Assembly: GCF_001279775.1 (NCBI RefSeq)
Contig: NZ_LGDG01000213.1
Span: 186,001 to 250,000, forward strand
Length of the DNA: 64,000 nt
Direction of reading: 5' to 3'
Source: Streptomyces sp. MMG1533
GTDB lineage: Bacteria > Actinomycetota > Actinomycetes > Streptomycetales > Streptomycetaceae
Made by a program: the position numbers and the translations under genes. Positions 8,679 to 17,642 of this stretch are shown here, one piece after another (positions within the stretch are counted from its first letter, which is position 1; every line of letters begins with the position of its first letter). Under the pieces are notes generated by a model that did not search any database, was not told the DNA's origin, and saw nothing but the letters and a program-made list of their open reading frames with translations.

Positions 8679-8723
8679 GCCACGGGGCCTGCCCACCGCT
8701 CGGCGGTGGGCAGGCCCCGTGGC
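8679..8723 (+). terminator. Terminator of the FAH gene
   Basis: A perfect 20-bp GC-rich stem (8679-8698 with 8704-8723) with a 5-nt loop lies 25 nt after the FAH stop codon. Confidence 0.85.
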
Positions 8724-8760
8724 GTGTCGGCGGTGGCTCCCGTGTCCTGTCGGAGAAATG

Positions 8761-8803
8761 CCGCCGTGTTGCACCGGGCGCGGCGCCCGGTGCAACACGG
8801 CGG
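8761..8803 (-). terminator. Terminator of the MFS gene
   Basis: A second perfect 20-bp stem (8761-8780 with 8784-8803) with a 3-nt loop lies 24 nt beyond the stop of the convergent MFS gene. Each convergent transcript thus has its own hairpin. Confidence 0.85.
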
Positions 8804-8826
8804 CAGATGTCCGGCGGACCGACTCG

Positions 8827-10095
8827 CTAGTGGACCGCGTTGTTGAACTTCGAGGGACGGACGAAGGTCAGGGCCAGGGCGCCCGCCAGTGGCAGTACCG
8901 TGACCTGCAGCAGCCCGGCCCTGTCCCAGCCGAAGGAGTCCACGAGGGCGGCGAAGAGCAGGCCCGAGAACGCCGCCGGTCCGTAGTAGCTGGTGACGAA
9001 GAGTCCGGAGGCGCGTCCGATCTGCGCGGGACGGACGGCCCGCTGTATCGCGCTGTTGGTGTTGGGATAGATGAAGCCCAGGCCGAAGGCGCCCATGAGG
9101 AAGGCGAACACGCACTGCGTGCCGACTCCGGCATGCGTCTCGTAGATGCACACGCTGATGGCGGAGACGGCCAGCAGGCTCAAGATCAGCAGGTTGCGCT
9201 GGTTGAAGCGGTCGCCGAGCCAGCCGCCGAAGATGGCCGTCATGCCGCCGAAACCGAGGAAGCTCATGGCCAGTGCGGCCTGCCCGGATGTGTAGTGCAG
9301 GGACGTGATGAGGAACGTCGGGTAGAGCCCGAGGAACCCGTAGATCGCCACACCGCTGATGACCGAGTGGACGGCCAGTGCGATGGTGTTGCGGTTGTAG
9401 GCGGAGGTCGGCATGCACTCGAAGGTCCCGGTCGAGACGACCTTCTCGGCGGAGTGCTCGGTCAGACCGGTCTTCACGAGGAACAGGGCGGCGGCGGCGA
9501 TCAGCAGCCCGGCCGTGCCGAAGAGGTAGAAGGGCGAGTGCCAGGTGCCGTGCACGCTCATGAGCTTGACGCCGATGAGCGGGGCGATGAACACGCCGAC
9601 GGAGTAGCCCATGCCGATGATGCCGAAGGCGAGGCCCCGCCGGTGGGCGAAGAAGGCGCCGATCGCGGCGAAGATGGCGGCGGACTGCATGCCCTCCCCG
9701 AAGCCGGAGACGACCCGGTACAGGGTCATGTCGGCGAAACCGGTGGCCAGCGGCGTGGCCATGGTGCCCAGGGAGTAGATCACGATGCTGACCAGCAGCA
9801 CGGTCTTGCGGCGGAAGCGGTCCAGGAGATAACCCGCGGGCAGGCCGGCCAGGGCCATGCCGAGGGTGAAGTTCGTCGCCAGCAGCCCGCCCTGTTCCAG
9901 GGAGAACCCGTACTCCGTGCGGATGTTGGGCAGCAGGGGAGGAAAGACCTGGCGGTCCATCGCGTTGACCATGTAGGAGAGGACCACCAGCAGGAAGCCC
10001 ACCCCGATCATGGGGCGGGAAATGGGGGCCCGGCTCTTTTCCTGCGTGTCGCTCGCGGGCACCGCACTGGTGTCGACTTGCGCTGCGTGAGTCAT
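8827..10095 (-). CDS. Major facilitator superfamily transporter
   Basis: This 422-residue protein has about 12 hydrophobic segments. The MFS loop 2-3 motif reads AGLPAGYLLDRFRRKTVLL and its second-half counterpart reads GGWLGDRFNQRNLLIL; VNAMDRQVFPPLLPNI lies in helix 1, as in anion:cation and aromatic-acid type importers. The start at MTHAAQ has GGAG upstream. Placed inside the LacI-controlled catabolic cluster, it is the likely uptake system for the substrate. Export of an intermediate cannot be excluded. It diverges from the dehydrogenase-kinase-cupin operon. Confidence 0.9.
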   Translation of the reverse strand: MTHAAQVDTSAVPASDTQEKSRAPISRPMIGVGFLLVVLSYMVNAMDRQVFPPLLPNIRTEYGFSLEQGGLLATNFTLGMALAGLPAGYLLDRFRRKTVLLVSIVIYSLGTMATPLATGFADMTLYRVVSGFGEGMQSAAIFAAIGAFFAHRRGLAFGIIGMGYSVGVFIAPLIGVKLMSVHGTWHSPFYLFGTAGLLIAAAALFLVKTGLTEHSAEKVVSTGTFECMPTSAYNRNTIALAVHSVISGVAIYGFLGLYPTFLITSLHYTSGQAALAMSFLGFGGMTAIFGGWLGDRFNQRNLLILSLLAVSAISVCIYETHAGVGTQCVFAFLMGAFGLGFIYPNTNSAIQRAVRPAQIGRASGLFVTSYYGPAAFSGLLFAALVDSFGWDRAGLLQVTVLPLAGALALTFVRPSKFNNAVH

Positions 10096-10840
10096 AGCGG
10101 CTCCTGAGGAGGAATGGGCCACGGCAGGCCGCGGCGGATCCATCGCCGGTACGGGGCTGTACGGGCGATGACGAGAAGCGGTGAGCTGAACACGGACTCG
10201 AGTCGGCGACGGCGATGTTGTCGTCGACTGGCGGAATGGGGACGACGGGCTGCCGCGCGGTCGGACACCGCATGCGGAATTCAGCCGTATATCGCCCGTC
10301 GGGGACGTCCGTGGCTATGGCGTCTTCGACAGCCGGACCCCGTGCGGACACCTATCGGTCACACGGTCGGCGCTGGCAGAAACCATGAGGGGGAAGTCTC
10401 CGGCGCGTCAAGATGTGAACACCGGATTTCTTCGGCGTTCCTTGATTTCTCGTGTTGACCGGGGTTCCTCGGCGCTGAGCGGGGCCTGCGGCGGGGGTGT
10501 CGGCGATCGGGTGCGCGTCGCACTCTTGACGTGTCGAAGACCCGGAATGCTATCGTTAGCATCACGTGGCTGTGACAAAGTGATTCGACGTGCCCCGACA
10601 TCTCGTGACCCGTCCCAGGGGCATACTGCGGCGCCCGCACCGACCACAAGTCGGCGAGCGCCGGCGACACCGACCCGAGCCCAGCGACCCCCTCCCCCCC
10701 CCACCCGTGGCGGCCGACGGCCCAACCGGACATGCCGACGGCCGCCCCTCCGGGTGGGATCAGACCCGCTCATCGGATGCGACCGGGCGTGACACCCGGC
10801 CGTCCGCTGCGGCCGCACGATTCTGCGAGGACGACCTGCC
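10096..10840. other. Long intergenic region with one LacI-type operator
   Basis: This 745-bp region lies between the divergent MFS and dehydrogenase genes. No convincing gene is present. It holds operator site 5 at 10548-10561 and a C-rich tract around 10688-10707. The operator is 280 nt before the dehydrogenase start, so a long 5' leader is possible. Confidence 0.6.
10548..10561. promoter_or_regulatory. LacI-type operator, site 5
   Basis: The sequence TGCTATCGTTAGCA matches the cluster consensus TGCTAWCGWTAGCA exactly. It is the distal site for the dehydrogenase-kinase-cupin operon and possibly for the divergent MFS gene. Confidence 0.8.
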
Positions 10841-11842
10841 ATGAAACCACCGAGCCGCCCAGGCACCGTGCTGCTCACCGACTACGCCTGGCCCGACGAC
10901 TCCGTCGAGCGATCGGTCATCGAGGAGGCGGGCCACACCCTGGTGACCGGCCCCGCCGATCCCGCCTCCGCCGAGGCGATCGAGGAACTGGTGGCCGAAC
11001 ACCGGCCCGCCGGGATCCTGACCTGCTGGGCCCCCGTCTCCGCCACCGCGATCGGCACGTCGCCGGATCTGCGGATCGTGGCCAGGCTCGGAGTCGGGCT
11101 CGACAACATCGCCGTGGACGCCGCCACCGAGCGCGGTGTGTGGGTCACCAACGTGCCGGACTACTGCGTCGAGGAAGTCTCCGACCACGCCGTGGGCATG
11201 GTGCTGGCCTGGACGCGGGGCCTGGCCGTGTCCGACCGGGAGGTCCGCGCGGGCCGTTGGGACCCCGCCGGCGCCCGGCTGCGCCGACTGTCGACGCTGA
11301 CCTGCGGCGTCGTCGGATACGGGCGCATCGGACGCGCCACCGTGCGCAAGCTCGGCGCGTTCGGCTGCCGGATCCTGGCCCACGACCCGTACCCGCCGAA
11401 GGACGCCCCCGGAGTGGAGATGGTGGGCCTGGAGGAACTGCTGCGCCGCAGCGACGTGGTGATCCTCCACGTGCCGCTCACACCTGACACGCACCACATC
11501 ATCGGCGCCGAGCAGCTGGAGCAGATGGCACCGGGCGGTCTGCTGGTCAACGTCAGCCGGGGCGGCCTGGTGGACACCGACGCGGTCGTCAAGGCGCTGG
11601 ACAGCGGGCACCTGGACGGAGCCGCCTTCGACGTACTGGAGACCGAACCGCACGTCCCCGCCGGGCTGCTGGACCAGCCGGGAGCTCTCCTCACCCCGCA
11701 CATCGCCTTCTCCTCCGACGCCTCGGTCACGGAACTGCGCCGCCGGGCCGCCGAGGAGGTCGTACGGATCCTGGCGGGCGAGGCGCCGGCCCACGCGTGC
11801 AACAGCCCTCTCAGTCCGAGCACCGGGTCGGGTGACCGGTGA
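10841..11842 (+). CDS. D-2-hydroxyacid dehydrogenase (phosphoglycerate-dehydrogenase-like)
   Basis: This 333-residue NAD-dependent D-isomer-specific 2-hydroxyacid dehydrogenase has the nucleotide-binding motif GYGRIGRATVRKLGAFG beginning at G159 and the catalytic triad R240 (NVSRGGLVD), E269 (ETEP) and H287 (LTPHIAF). It would reduce a 2-oxo acid to a D-2-hydroxyacid or the reverse. Its stop overlaps the ATG of the kinase gene (TGATG), so the two are translationally coupled. With a kinase next to it and an enolase paralogue in the same regulon, a hydroxypyruvate to glycerate to phosphoglycerate type route is conceivable; that is inference. Confidence 0.93.
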   Translation: MKPPSRPGTVLLTDYAWPDDSVERSVIEEAGHTLVTGPADPASAEAIEELVAEHRPAGILTCWAPVSATAIGTSPDLRIVARLGVGLDNIAVDAATERGVWVTNVPDYCVEEVSDHAVGMVLAWTRGLAVSDREVRAGRWDPAGARLRRLSTLTCGVVGYGRIGRATVRKLGAFGCRILAHDPYPPKDAPGVEMVGLEELLRRSDVVILHVPLTPDTHHIIGAEQLEQMAPGGLLVNVSRGGLVDTDAVVKALDSGHLDGAAFDVLETEPHVPAGLLDQPGALLTPHIAFSSDASVTELRRRAAEEVVRILAGEAPAHACNSPLSPSTGSGDR

Positions 11843-12906
11843 TGAGCCCGACCTCCGCACAGGTGAGCCCGGGCCCCGTGCCCGACACCGCGCTGGCCGA
11901 CTTCCTGACCGCCCACGAGCTCGCCGGACCCGGCGAAGCCGCACGCTGGACGCCGCTGACCGGCGGTGTCTCGTCCGACCTGTGGCGAGTGGACCTGCCG
12001 GGACGCTCCCTCTGCGTCAAACGCGCCCTGGCCAAACTGAAGGTCGCCGCCGACTGGCAGGCACCGGTGTCGCGCAACGCCTACGAATGGGCGTGGATGC
12101 GGTTCGCGTCCCGGCACCGCCCGGACAGTGTGCCCGAACTGCTCGCACACGACCCCGAAGCCGGGCTCTTCGCGATGGCGTTCCTGCCCCCGGAGCACTA
12201 CCCCATGTGGAAGGCGCAGTTGCTGCACGGCGAGGTGCGGGTGACGACCGCGGCGGCCGTCGGAGAGCTGCTCGGCACCCTGCACGCGGCGAGCGCCGGC
12301 GACGCCGCCCTCGCCGCGGAGTTCGCGACGGACGACAACTTCCACGCGCTGCGCATCGAGCCGTACCTGTTGGCCACCGCTGCCGCGCACCCCGGTCTGA
12401 GCGACATCCTCCAGGGCCTCGCCGACCGCACGGCCACGACGCACCTGGCCCTGGTGCACGGCGACGTCAGTCCCAAGAACATCCTCGTCGGACCGTCCGG
12501 GCCCGTGCTGCTGGACGCCGAGTGCGCCTGGTACGGCGACCCGGCCTTCGACCTCGCCTTCTGCGTCAACCACCTGCTCCTCAAGAGCCTGGTGGTGCCC
12601 GGAGGCCGCGCGGATCTCCTGCGGTCCGCCCGAGTGCTGGCCGAGGAGTACGTGCGGTGCGTCGACTGGGAGCCCCGGTCCGCGCTTGAGGCGCGGGCCG
12701 CTTCACTGCTGCCGGCGCTGCTGCTCGCGCGGGTGGACGGCAAGTCCCCGGTGGAGTACCTCACGGACGACCGGCACCGGCTGTTCGTACGCACAGCGGC
12801 ATCGGCCCTGCTCAGGGCACCCGCCCCCACCGTGGCGGACGTCCTGGACGCCTGGGCGACCGAGCTCGGGCCCTCGACCGGGGCCGGCAACGGCCGATCC
12901 GACTGA
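11842..12906 (+). CDS. Small-molecule kinase of the aminoglycoside/choline phosphotransferase (APH) fold
   Basis: This 354-residue APH-fold kinase has the catalytic loop LVHGDVSPKNIL (H206, D208, N213) and the metal-binding DAEC segment (D225). The following stretch AWYGDPAFDLAFCVNHLLLK resembles methylthioribose-kinase and choline-kinase relatives more than antibiotic-resistance enzymes. The start ATG overlaps the dehydrogenase stop. It most likely phosphorylates a hydroxy metabolite of the catabolic pathway, possibly to supply the enolase paralogue with a phosphorylated hydroxyacid. There is no evidence for a resistance role. Confidence 0.85.
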   Translation: MSPTSAQVSPGPVPDTALADFLTAHELAGPGEAARWTPLTGGVSSDLWRVDLPGRSLCVKRALAKLKVAADWQAPVSRNAYEWAWMRFASRHRPDSVPELLAHDPEAGLFAMAFLPPEHYPMWKAQLLHGEVRVTTAAAVGELLGTLHAASAGDAALAAEFATDDNFHALRIEPYLLATAAAHPGLSDILQGLADRTATTHLALVHGDVSPKNILVGPSGPVLLDAECAWYGDPAFDLAFCVNHLLLKSLVVPGGRADLLRSARVLAEEYVRCVDWEPRSALEARAASLLPALLLARVDGKSPVEYLTDDRHRLFVRTAASALLRAPAPTVADVLDAWATELGPSTGAGNGRSD

Positions 12907-12979
12907 CCCCACGGATTCGACGGGTCCGGCGGCCCTGGCGGATCCCACGGACCCGACTGACGCGATTGAGGAGAGACAC

Positions 12980-13510
12980 ATGCGCAGAGTCGTCACCGGC
13001 CATGACGAGAACGGCAGGTCGGTCGTCGTCAGCGACGGTCCCGTCCCGCGCAGCCGGGAGTTCACCAGCCTGCCGGGCTGGGTGTCCCGCCTGCCGTGGG
13101 CCACCGAACCGGGCGAACCGGTCGGCCGGACCGGGGAGGACCCCACGCCGAAGGTCACCAGCCTGCTGCCGATGCCCGGCGGCACGCGCTTCATCGTGCT
13201 GACCTTCCCGCCGGACACCGCGATGGCCGACCCGGCGTTCGACCCCGTCGCCTTCGACCAGGAGCAGCGGGCCGACTCTCCCGGCATCGCGGACCTCATG
13301 GAGCCCGACGGCATGCACACCACGCCGACCGTGGACTACGGCATCGTGCTGCAGGGCGAGATCGTCCTCGAACTCGACGACGGCCGGTGCACCCACCTCT
13401 CGGCAGGGGACATCGTGATCCAGAACGGCACCCGCCACGGCTGGCGCAATCGCAGCGACCAACCGGTCACGATGGCCTTCGTCCTCGTCGGCGCGGAACG
13501 CGACGGCTGA
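12980..13510 (+). CDS. Cupin-domain protein
   Basis: This 176-residue single-domain cupin has its barrel in the C-terminal half: HTTPTVDYGIVLQGEIVLELDDG, then LSAGDIVIQNGTRHGWRNRSDQPV. The metal-ligand positions of the first motif look incomplete (T and D in place of the usual histidine pair), while the second-motif histidine H153 is present. GAGGAGA precedes the ATG. It follows the kinase by 73 nt in the same direction and is probably cotranscribed. It could be an isomerase, decarboxylase or dioxygenase for the same pathway, but the activity cannot be assigned from sequence. Confidence 0.85.
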   Translation: MRRVVTGHDENGRSVVVSDGPVPRSREFTSLPGWVSRLPWATEPGEPVGRTGEDPTPKVTSLLPMPGGTRFIVLTFPPDTAMADPAFDPVAFDQEQRADSPGIADLMEPDGMHTTPTVDYGIVLQGEIVLELDDGRCTHLSAGDIVIQNGTRHGWRNRSDQPVTMAFVLVGAERDG

Positions 13511-13779
13511 CGAGGCCGTCGGCTCACCGTCCCGGGCTCCGTGGTTCCGCCGTCGGGGGAACAGGGTTGCCGTCATACGGAGCCCCGTGGCTGCTCACCT
13601 CGTTACCGCAGGCGACGGCCGATGCTCTGCCTCTCGCGGTCCGCTCACCGGCAGCGGGCGGCGACCGAGGGGCATCACCGCCGCTGCCAGGGACGCGGTG
13701 TCGGGCTGGTGCGGGGTGCGGGGTGCGGGGCCGGTGCACGGTGCGTACGAGTCATCCGGGGTCGAACGCACAACGGCCG

Positions 13780-14706
13780 TCAGCCGGTTGTCCGCGCAGT
13801 GTCCGGACCGGCGAGCGTGTCCTTGGCGTACTGGAGGAAGGCACGCGCCCGGTGAGTGGGGGTGACGTGTGCCGCGTGGGCGATCACGAGCTCGACCTCG
13901 TCCAGTGGGTCACTGAGGGGCACGGATGCCAGGGGGAGCCCCTCGACACTGGTGTCGGTCGGCCAGGACTGGATCAGCGTGGCGAAGCCGAGACCGCGGG
14001 CGACCATGCTGCGGACCGCCTCGATGCTCGAGGTCCGGTAGCGGATGTTCGGTTGTGCACCCGCGAGGGAGAACCAGTGGTCCGCGTTCTGCTGGGCCGG
14101 CGGCTCGGAGTAGATGATCAGTGGTTCGTCCGCGAGTTCGGCGAGTGAGACGGCCTTGCGCTCTGCCATCGGATGACCGGCGGCCACGATGACATACGGA
14201 CGGCTGGAGCGCAGCGTCGTGCAGGACAGACCGGGCTGGGTGTCGAACGCGTACAACAGGGCCAGGTCGCATGCGCCTTGGAGCAGGGCCTGTCGCATCT
14301 CGTCCTGCTGACCCTCGATCAGTTCGAGGTTGACCGCCGGGTGGACCTGCCTGAACCCGTCCACCAGGGGCGGGACGAGAAACGGGGTCAGAGCGGCGTA
14401 GCAGCCGATCGTCAGGCGGCCGGCCAGCCGGCCCTCCTCCGCCTGGGCGCTCGCCCTGAGTTCGTCGGCTTGCGCCAGCATCGCTTGGGCGCGCTCCAGG
14501 ATCCGGCTGCCGGCCTCCGTGAGGAAGACTCCCTTCGCCCGGCGTCTTACCAGCAGTTGGACCCCGAGGTGGCGCTCCAGATCGGCGATCGCCGTGGAGA
14601 TGCTCGCCTGGGAGGCATGGCACCGCACCGCCGCCGCACTCATGGAGCCCGTGTCCGCCACCGCGACGAAGTATTCCAATTGGCGTAGGGAAAAATTGGC
14701 CGCCAC
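13780..14706 (-). CDS. LysR-family regulator of the monooxygenase pair
   Basis: This LysR regulator has about 308 residues, with the helix-turn-helix signature NFSLRQLEYFVAVADTGSMSAAA and ASISTAIADLERHLGVQLL followed by a type 2 periplasmic-binding-like effector domain. I chose the GTG at 14706 because AGGAG sits five nt before it and LysR homology starts directly after; a longer frame to 14784 has no support. It diverges from the two-component flavin monooxygenase genes, the classical arrangement in which a LysR protein activates its neighbour in response to the substrate. Confidence 0.9.
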   Translation of the reverse strand: MAANFSLRQLEYFVAVADTGSMSAAAVRCHASQASISTAIADLERHLGVQLLVRRRAKGVFLTEAGSRILERAQAMLAQADELRASAQAEEGRLAGRLTIGCYAALTPFLVPPLVDGFRQVHPAVNLELIEGQQDEMRQALLQGACDLALLYAFDTQPGLSCTTLRSSRPYVIVAAGHPMAERKAVSLAELADEPLIIYSEPPAQQNADHWFSLAGAQPNIRYRTSSIEAVRSMVARGLGFATLIQSWPTDTSVEGLPLASVPLSDPLDEVELVIAHAAHVTPTHRARAFLQYAKDTLAGPDTARTTG

Positions 14707-14733
14707 TTCGCTCCTGCTGTCATGGGAACCCTG

Positions 14734-14744
14734 ATAAGCCTTAT
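14734..14744. promoter_or_regulatory. Candidate LysR binding site
   Basis: The short A/T-rich dyad ATAAGCCTTAT lies between the divergent LysR and monooxygenase genes in a locally AT-rich stretch. Position and symmetry fit a LysR-type box, but there is only one copy. Confidence 0.4.
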
Positions 14745-14857
14745 AGGAAAGTTCTGGTTTTCCTGGCCGTAACGCGGATGTCATCCTAAGCCGCAGTCAC
14801 CTTCTGAAAAAGACTCGGTTGACGACCACCCCCGCACATTCAGCTAGGAGCCCCTTC

Positions 14858-16030
14858 ATGGCCACGCTTCTTGACCCCGCTCAATCCCAGGACCGTCGAA
14901 CCGGCGACAGTGTGCTCGGCCGGGTCCGCGCACTCCTTCCCGAGATCGCGGCACGTTCTGCCGAAGGCGAGAATGCACGAGCTGTCCCGGCGGATCTCAT
15001 CGCCGCCCTGCGCGAGGCAGGCGTATTCCGGATGGCCCTGCCCAGGGTGTGGGGCGGAGAGCAGCTCGGGCTGCTGGAGGGTGCCCGGGTGGTGCGGGAG
15101 ATCGCACGGGCCGACGGCTCGACGGGCTGGACTGTTCAGGCCGCTTCGATGGCCTGGTTCTTCGTACGGTCACTGCCCCGGGAGACGCTGGAGAACGAGG
15201 TGTTCGCGGACGGAGCCGACCTGATGCTCCGTGGAGCCGTGGCTCCGAAGGGGCTGGCGACCCCGGTGAAGGGCGGCTATCGGCTCAGTGGTCGCTGGCC
15301 GCTCGCGAGCGGTCCGTTCACCCCGGACTGGATGCTCGGAGGATTTCTGGTCGAAGGGGCGCCTCCGCTGCCGGACGGCCGCCCGGACATGCGGGTCGCG
15401 CTGCTGCGGCCCGAGCAGGTCACGTTCCTCGACACGTGGGACGCGGTCGGCCTGCGTGCCACGCAGAGCACCGACTTCACGATGGACGACATCTTCGTGC
15501 CGGAACATCACACGGGACCGATGTTCGGCGACAACAACATCCCCGCTCCCCTCTACGACCTGCCGTACTCCCCGACGGGGGCCTCACACGACGCCGTCGT
15601 CCTCGGCGCACTGGAGGGTGCTCTCGCCGATCTCTCCGCACTCGCCGCCACCAAGCGGCCCGCGTTCAACCCCAAGGCGCTGCTCGGTGAAGACCCGGTG
15701 TTCCAGGAGAGGTTCGCGGAACTGCACGTGCGTACAGCCGCCCTGGCGGCCCTGTCGGAACACACCGGACGCCTCGTCATGGACCGCGCCCTCGCGGGAG
15801 AGGCGCCCACCCCGGCCGAGTGGTTCACCTACACCGGCAGCACCCAGCACATCCATCACGACGGCATCCGGATCCTCAACGAAATCATGACCCTCTCGGG
15901 CAGCGCGGGCCTCTACAGCACCAGCTCACTTCAGCGCCGTTGGCGCGATGTCCGCTGTGTTTCCCAGCACGTGGTCGGCAACAACGGCGCGATACGGCAG
16001 CTGGGCGCGGTCCTCTCGGGGCGGAACTGA
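14858..16030 (+). CDS. Flavin-dependent monooxygenase, acyl-CoA-dehydrogenase fold
   Basis: This 390-residue protein has the acyl-CoA dehydrogenase/HpaB fold: an N-terminal helical domain (LREAGVFRMALPRVWGGEQLG), a mid beta domain (LSGRWPLASGPFTPDWML) and a C-terminal helical domain with HHDGIRILNEIMTLSGSAGLY and a DVRCVSQHVVGNN tail. This layout is that of the oxygenase component of two-component FADH2 or FMNH2 monooxygenases such as HsaA. GGAG precedes the ATG at 14858. The partner flavin reductase follows 87 nt downstream. It probably hydroxylates an aromatic or polycyclic substrate; which one is unknown. Confidence 0.88.
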   Translation: MATLLDPAQSQDRRTGDSVLGRVRALLPEIAARSAEGENARAVPADLIAALREAGVFRMALPRVWGGEQLGLLEGARVVREIARADGSTGWTVQAASMAWFFVRSLPRETLENEVFADGADLMLRGAVAPKGLATPVKGGYRLSGRWPLASGPFTPDWMLGGFLVEGAPPLPDGRPDMRVALLRPEQVTFLDTWDAVGLRATQSTDFTMDDIFVPEHHTGPMFGDNNIPAPLYDLPYSPTGASHDAVVLGALEGALADLSALAATKRPAFNPKALLGEDPVFQERFAELHVRTAALAALSEHTGRLVMDRALAGEAPTPAEWFTYTGSTQHIHHDGIRILNEIMTLSGSAGLYSTSSLQRRWRDVRCVSQHVVGNNGAIRQLGAVLSGRN

Positions 16031-16117
16031 CACTTGCCGCTGTCGGTGCTCTCGAAGTGCCGCTCTCAACCATCTGAGCCCGCGCCAGAAACCCTTTCAC
16101 CATCTCGGGAGAAAGCA

Positions 16118-16621
16118 ATGAATACGCCATTCACCCCCGATCCGCGAACCAATCCCGTTCTGCTGCGTCAGGCTTTCGGCTGCTTTCCGTCCGGGGTGAC
16201 AGCCGTGTGTGCACTCGACTCCGGCAGCCCGGTGGGCATGGCGGCGAGCACGTTCACCCCGGTATCCCTGTCACCCGCGCTGATATCGGTCTGCGTGCAG
16301 GACACCTCGGCGACCTGGCCCAGACTGCGTCAGCGAAGCCGAGTGGGTGTGAGCGTGCTCGCCGAGGGGCAGGACGCGATCTGCCGGTCGCTGGCCGGCA
16401 AGGCCGACGACCGGTTCGCGAACGTCGACTGGGATGCCGACGAGGAGGGCGGCGTCTACATCCACGGCGCGAGTCTCTGGCTGAACTGCTCACTGCACGC
16501 CGAACTTCCCGGAGGCGACCACACGATCGTGCTCCTCGAAATCCAAGGTCTGAAGGCCGAACCCGAGCGGGAACCCCTGGTGTTCCACAACAGCCGGTTC
16601 CGACGCCTGGCCATCTTGTAG
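16118..16621 (+). CDS. Flavin reductase component of two-component monooxygenase
   Basis: This 167-residue flavin-reductase-like protein has the family start RQAFGCFPSGVTAVCA, the flavin-binding segment GMAASTFTPVSLSPALISVCVQ and a C-terminal VFHNSRFRRL. It belongs to the HpaC/HsaB group that passes reduced flavin to an oxygenase. The start MNTPF has GGGAG upstream; upstream in-frame codons lack support. It sits directly downstream of the oxygenase gene and is followed by a terminator hairpin, so the two genes form a bicistronic unit. Confidence 0.9.
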   Translation: MNTPFTPDPRTNPVLLRQAFGCFPSGVTAVCALDSGSPVGMAASTFTPVSLSPALISVCVQDTSATWPRLRQRSRVGVSVLAEGQDAICRSLAGKADDRFANVDWDADEEGGVYIHGASLWLNCSLHAELPGGDHTIVLLEIQGLKAEPEREPLVFHNSRFRRLAIL

Positions 16622-16677
16622 ACAGGTGCGGCCGCTCGCAATCGCGATGGCTGCATGCTCCCCGTTGCCCTGAGAAC

Positions 16678-16709
16678 TCACCCGCGGCGATCCAACTCGC
16701 CGCGGGTGA
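16678..16709 (+). terminator. Terminator of the monooxygenase operon
   Basis: A perfect 13-bp stem (16678-16690 with 16697-16709) with a 6-nt loop lies about 57 nt after the flavin-reductase stop. The 394-bp gap between this operon and the VOC gene otherwise shows no feature. Confidence 0.8.
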
Positions 16710-17015
16710 ACGCCTTTGGAGCGTGTCCTACGACGGTGAGGCGGACGAGCCGCTTGGGGGAGCAGACGGCGGCAGCAACTCCGAGAACGGTCAGGTAATC
16801 GCGCTGTCGAGCCGTTTTTGGGCACCGGCCGAGGGCCGAGTGGCGACCATCCGCACCGCCGGCCGCGACCAAGGTCGATGAGACCTGAGTCAGGGAGTTC
16901 GCCCGGCTCGGCCGCCGCACGCGCCCGCCCCGGGGTGCTCCAGACCGTGATCTCGTCGTCGTTCTGGTCAGGATTCGAGAAGCGCAGGTTCCCGAGCCGA
17001 CCTAGCGTCGACGTC

Positions 17016-17642
17016 ATGACTTCCATCGATTCCGTCACGCTCGAGGTGGCCGACCCCGCCGCCGCCGGCCATTTCTACACCGCCGCTTTCGGCCTGGGCG
17101 GTCAGGTACGCCTGCGGGCCTCGGAGGCACCGGCAACCGGATTCCGCGGGTTCACGCTCTCGCTCGTGGTGTCCCAGCCGGCCGACGTCAACGCCCTCGT
17201 CGACGCCGCCGTGGACGCCGGCGCCGCGACGCTGAAGCCCGCCACCAAGTCGCTCTGGGGCTACGGAGGGGTAGTGCAGGCCCCGGACGGGACGATCTGG
17301 CAGGTCGCATCGTCGTCGAAGAAGGACACCGGCCCGGCAGGCCGGCAGATCGACGAGATCGTGCTCCTGCTCGGCGTCGAGGACGTGAAGGTCAGCAAGC
17401 AGTTCTACGTCGATCACGGCCTCGCCGTGGCGAAGGGCTTCGGCAGCAAGTACGTCGAGTTCGCCACCGGGTCGGGTCCGGTCAAGCTGGCGCTGTACAA
17501 GCGCCGGGGCCTGGCCAAGCTCGTCGGCGTCTCTCCCGACGGCACCGGATCGCACCGGCTCACGATCGACAGCGATGCCGGGACCTTCACCGACCCGGAC
17601 GGGTTCGCCTGGGCGGTCTCGGCCGCGGCCGAGACCGCGTAG
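17016..17642 (+). CDS. VOC-family (glyoxalase-like) protein
   Basis: This 208-residue protein has two vicinal-oxygen-chelate modules, residues 1-100 (SVTLEVADPAAAGHFYTAAFGL, APDGTIWQVA) and 108-205 (VEDVKVSKQFYVDHGLAV, DPDGFAWAVS). This double glyoxalase-like form is common in actinobacteria and most members have no known activity. The ATG follows a plain GC-rich leader without a clear ribosome site. It stands alone between the monooxygenase operon and a decayed stretch. The stop lies against an antisense peroxiredoxin-like fragment. Confidence 0.82.
   Translation: MTSIDSVTLEVADPAAAGHFYTAAFGLGGQVRLRASEAPATGFRGFTLSLVVSQPADVNALVDAAVDAGAATLKPATKSLWGYGGVVQAPDGTIWQVASSSKKDTGPAGRQIDEIVLLLGVEDVKVSKQFYVDHGLAVAKGFGSKYVEFATGSGPVKLALYKRRGLAKLVGVSPDGTGSHRLTIDSDAGTFTDPDGFAWAVSAAAETA

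Noticed and set aside
8513..10351. Long open frames antisense to MFS, GGDEF-EAL, hybrid kinase and other genes
   Set aside because: They are by-products of high GC content. The sense strand carries full domain homology and the antisense translations are Arg/Gly/Pro/His-rich low-complexity sequence.
10114..10458. Small gene in the MFS-dehydrogenase gap
   Set aside because: The frame is Arg-rich, has no recognisable domain or ribosome site, and would sit in a control region.
11842..12906. Antibiotic-resistance aminoglycoside phosphotransferase
   Set aside because: It is coupled to a hydroxyacid dehydrogenase and shares the catabolic operator; the residues after the metal site resemble metabolite kinases.
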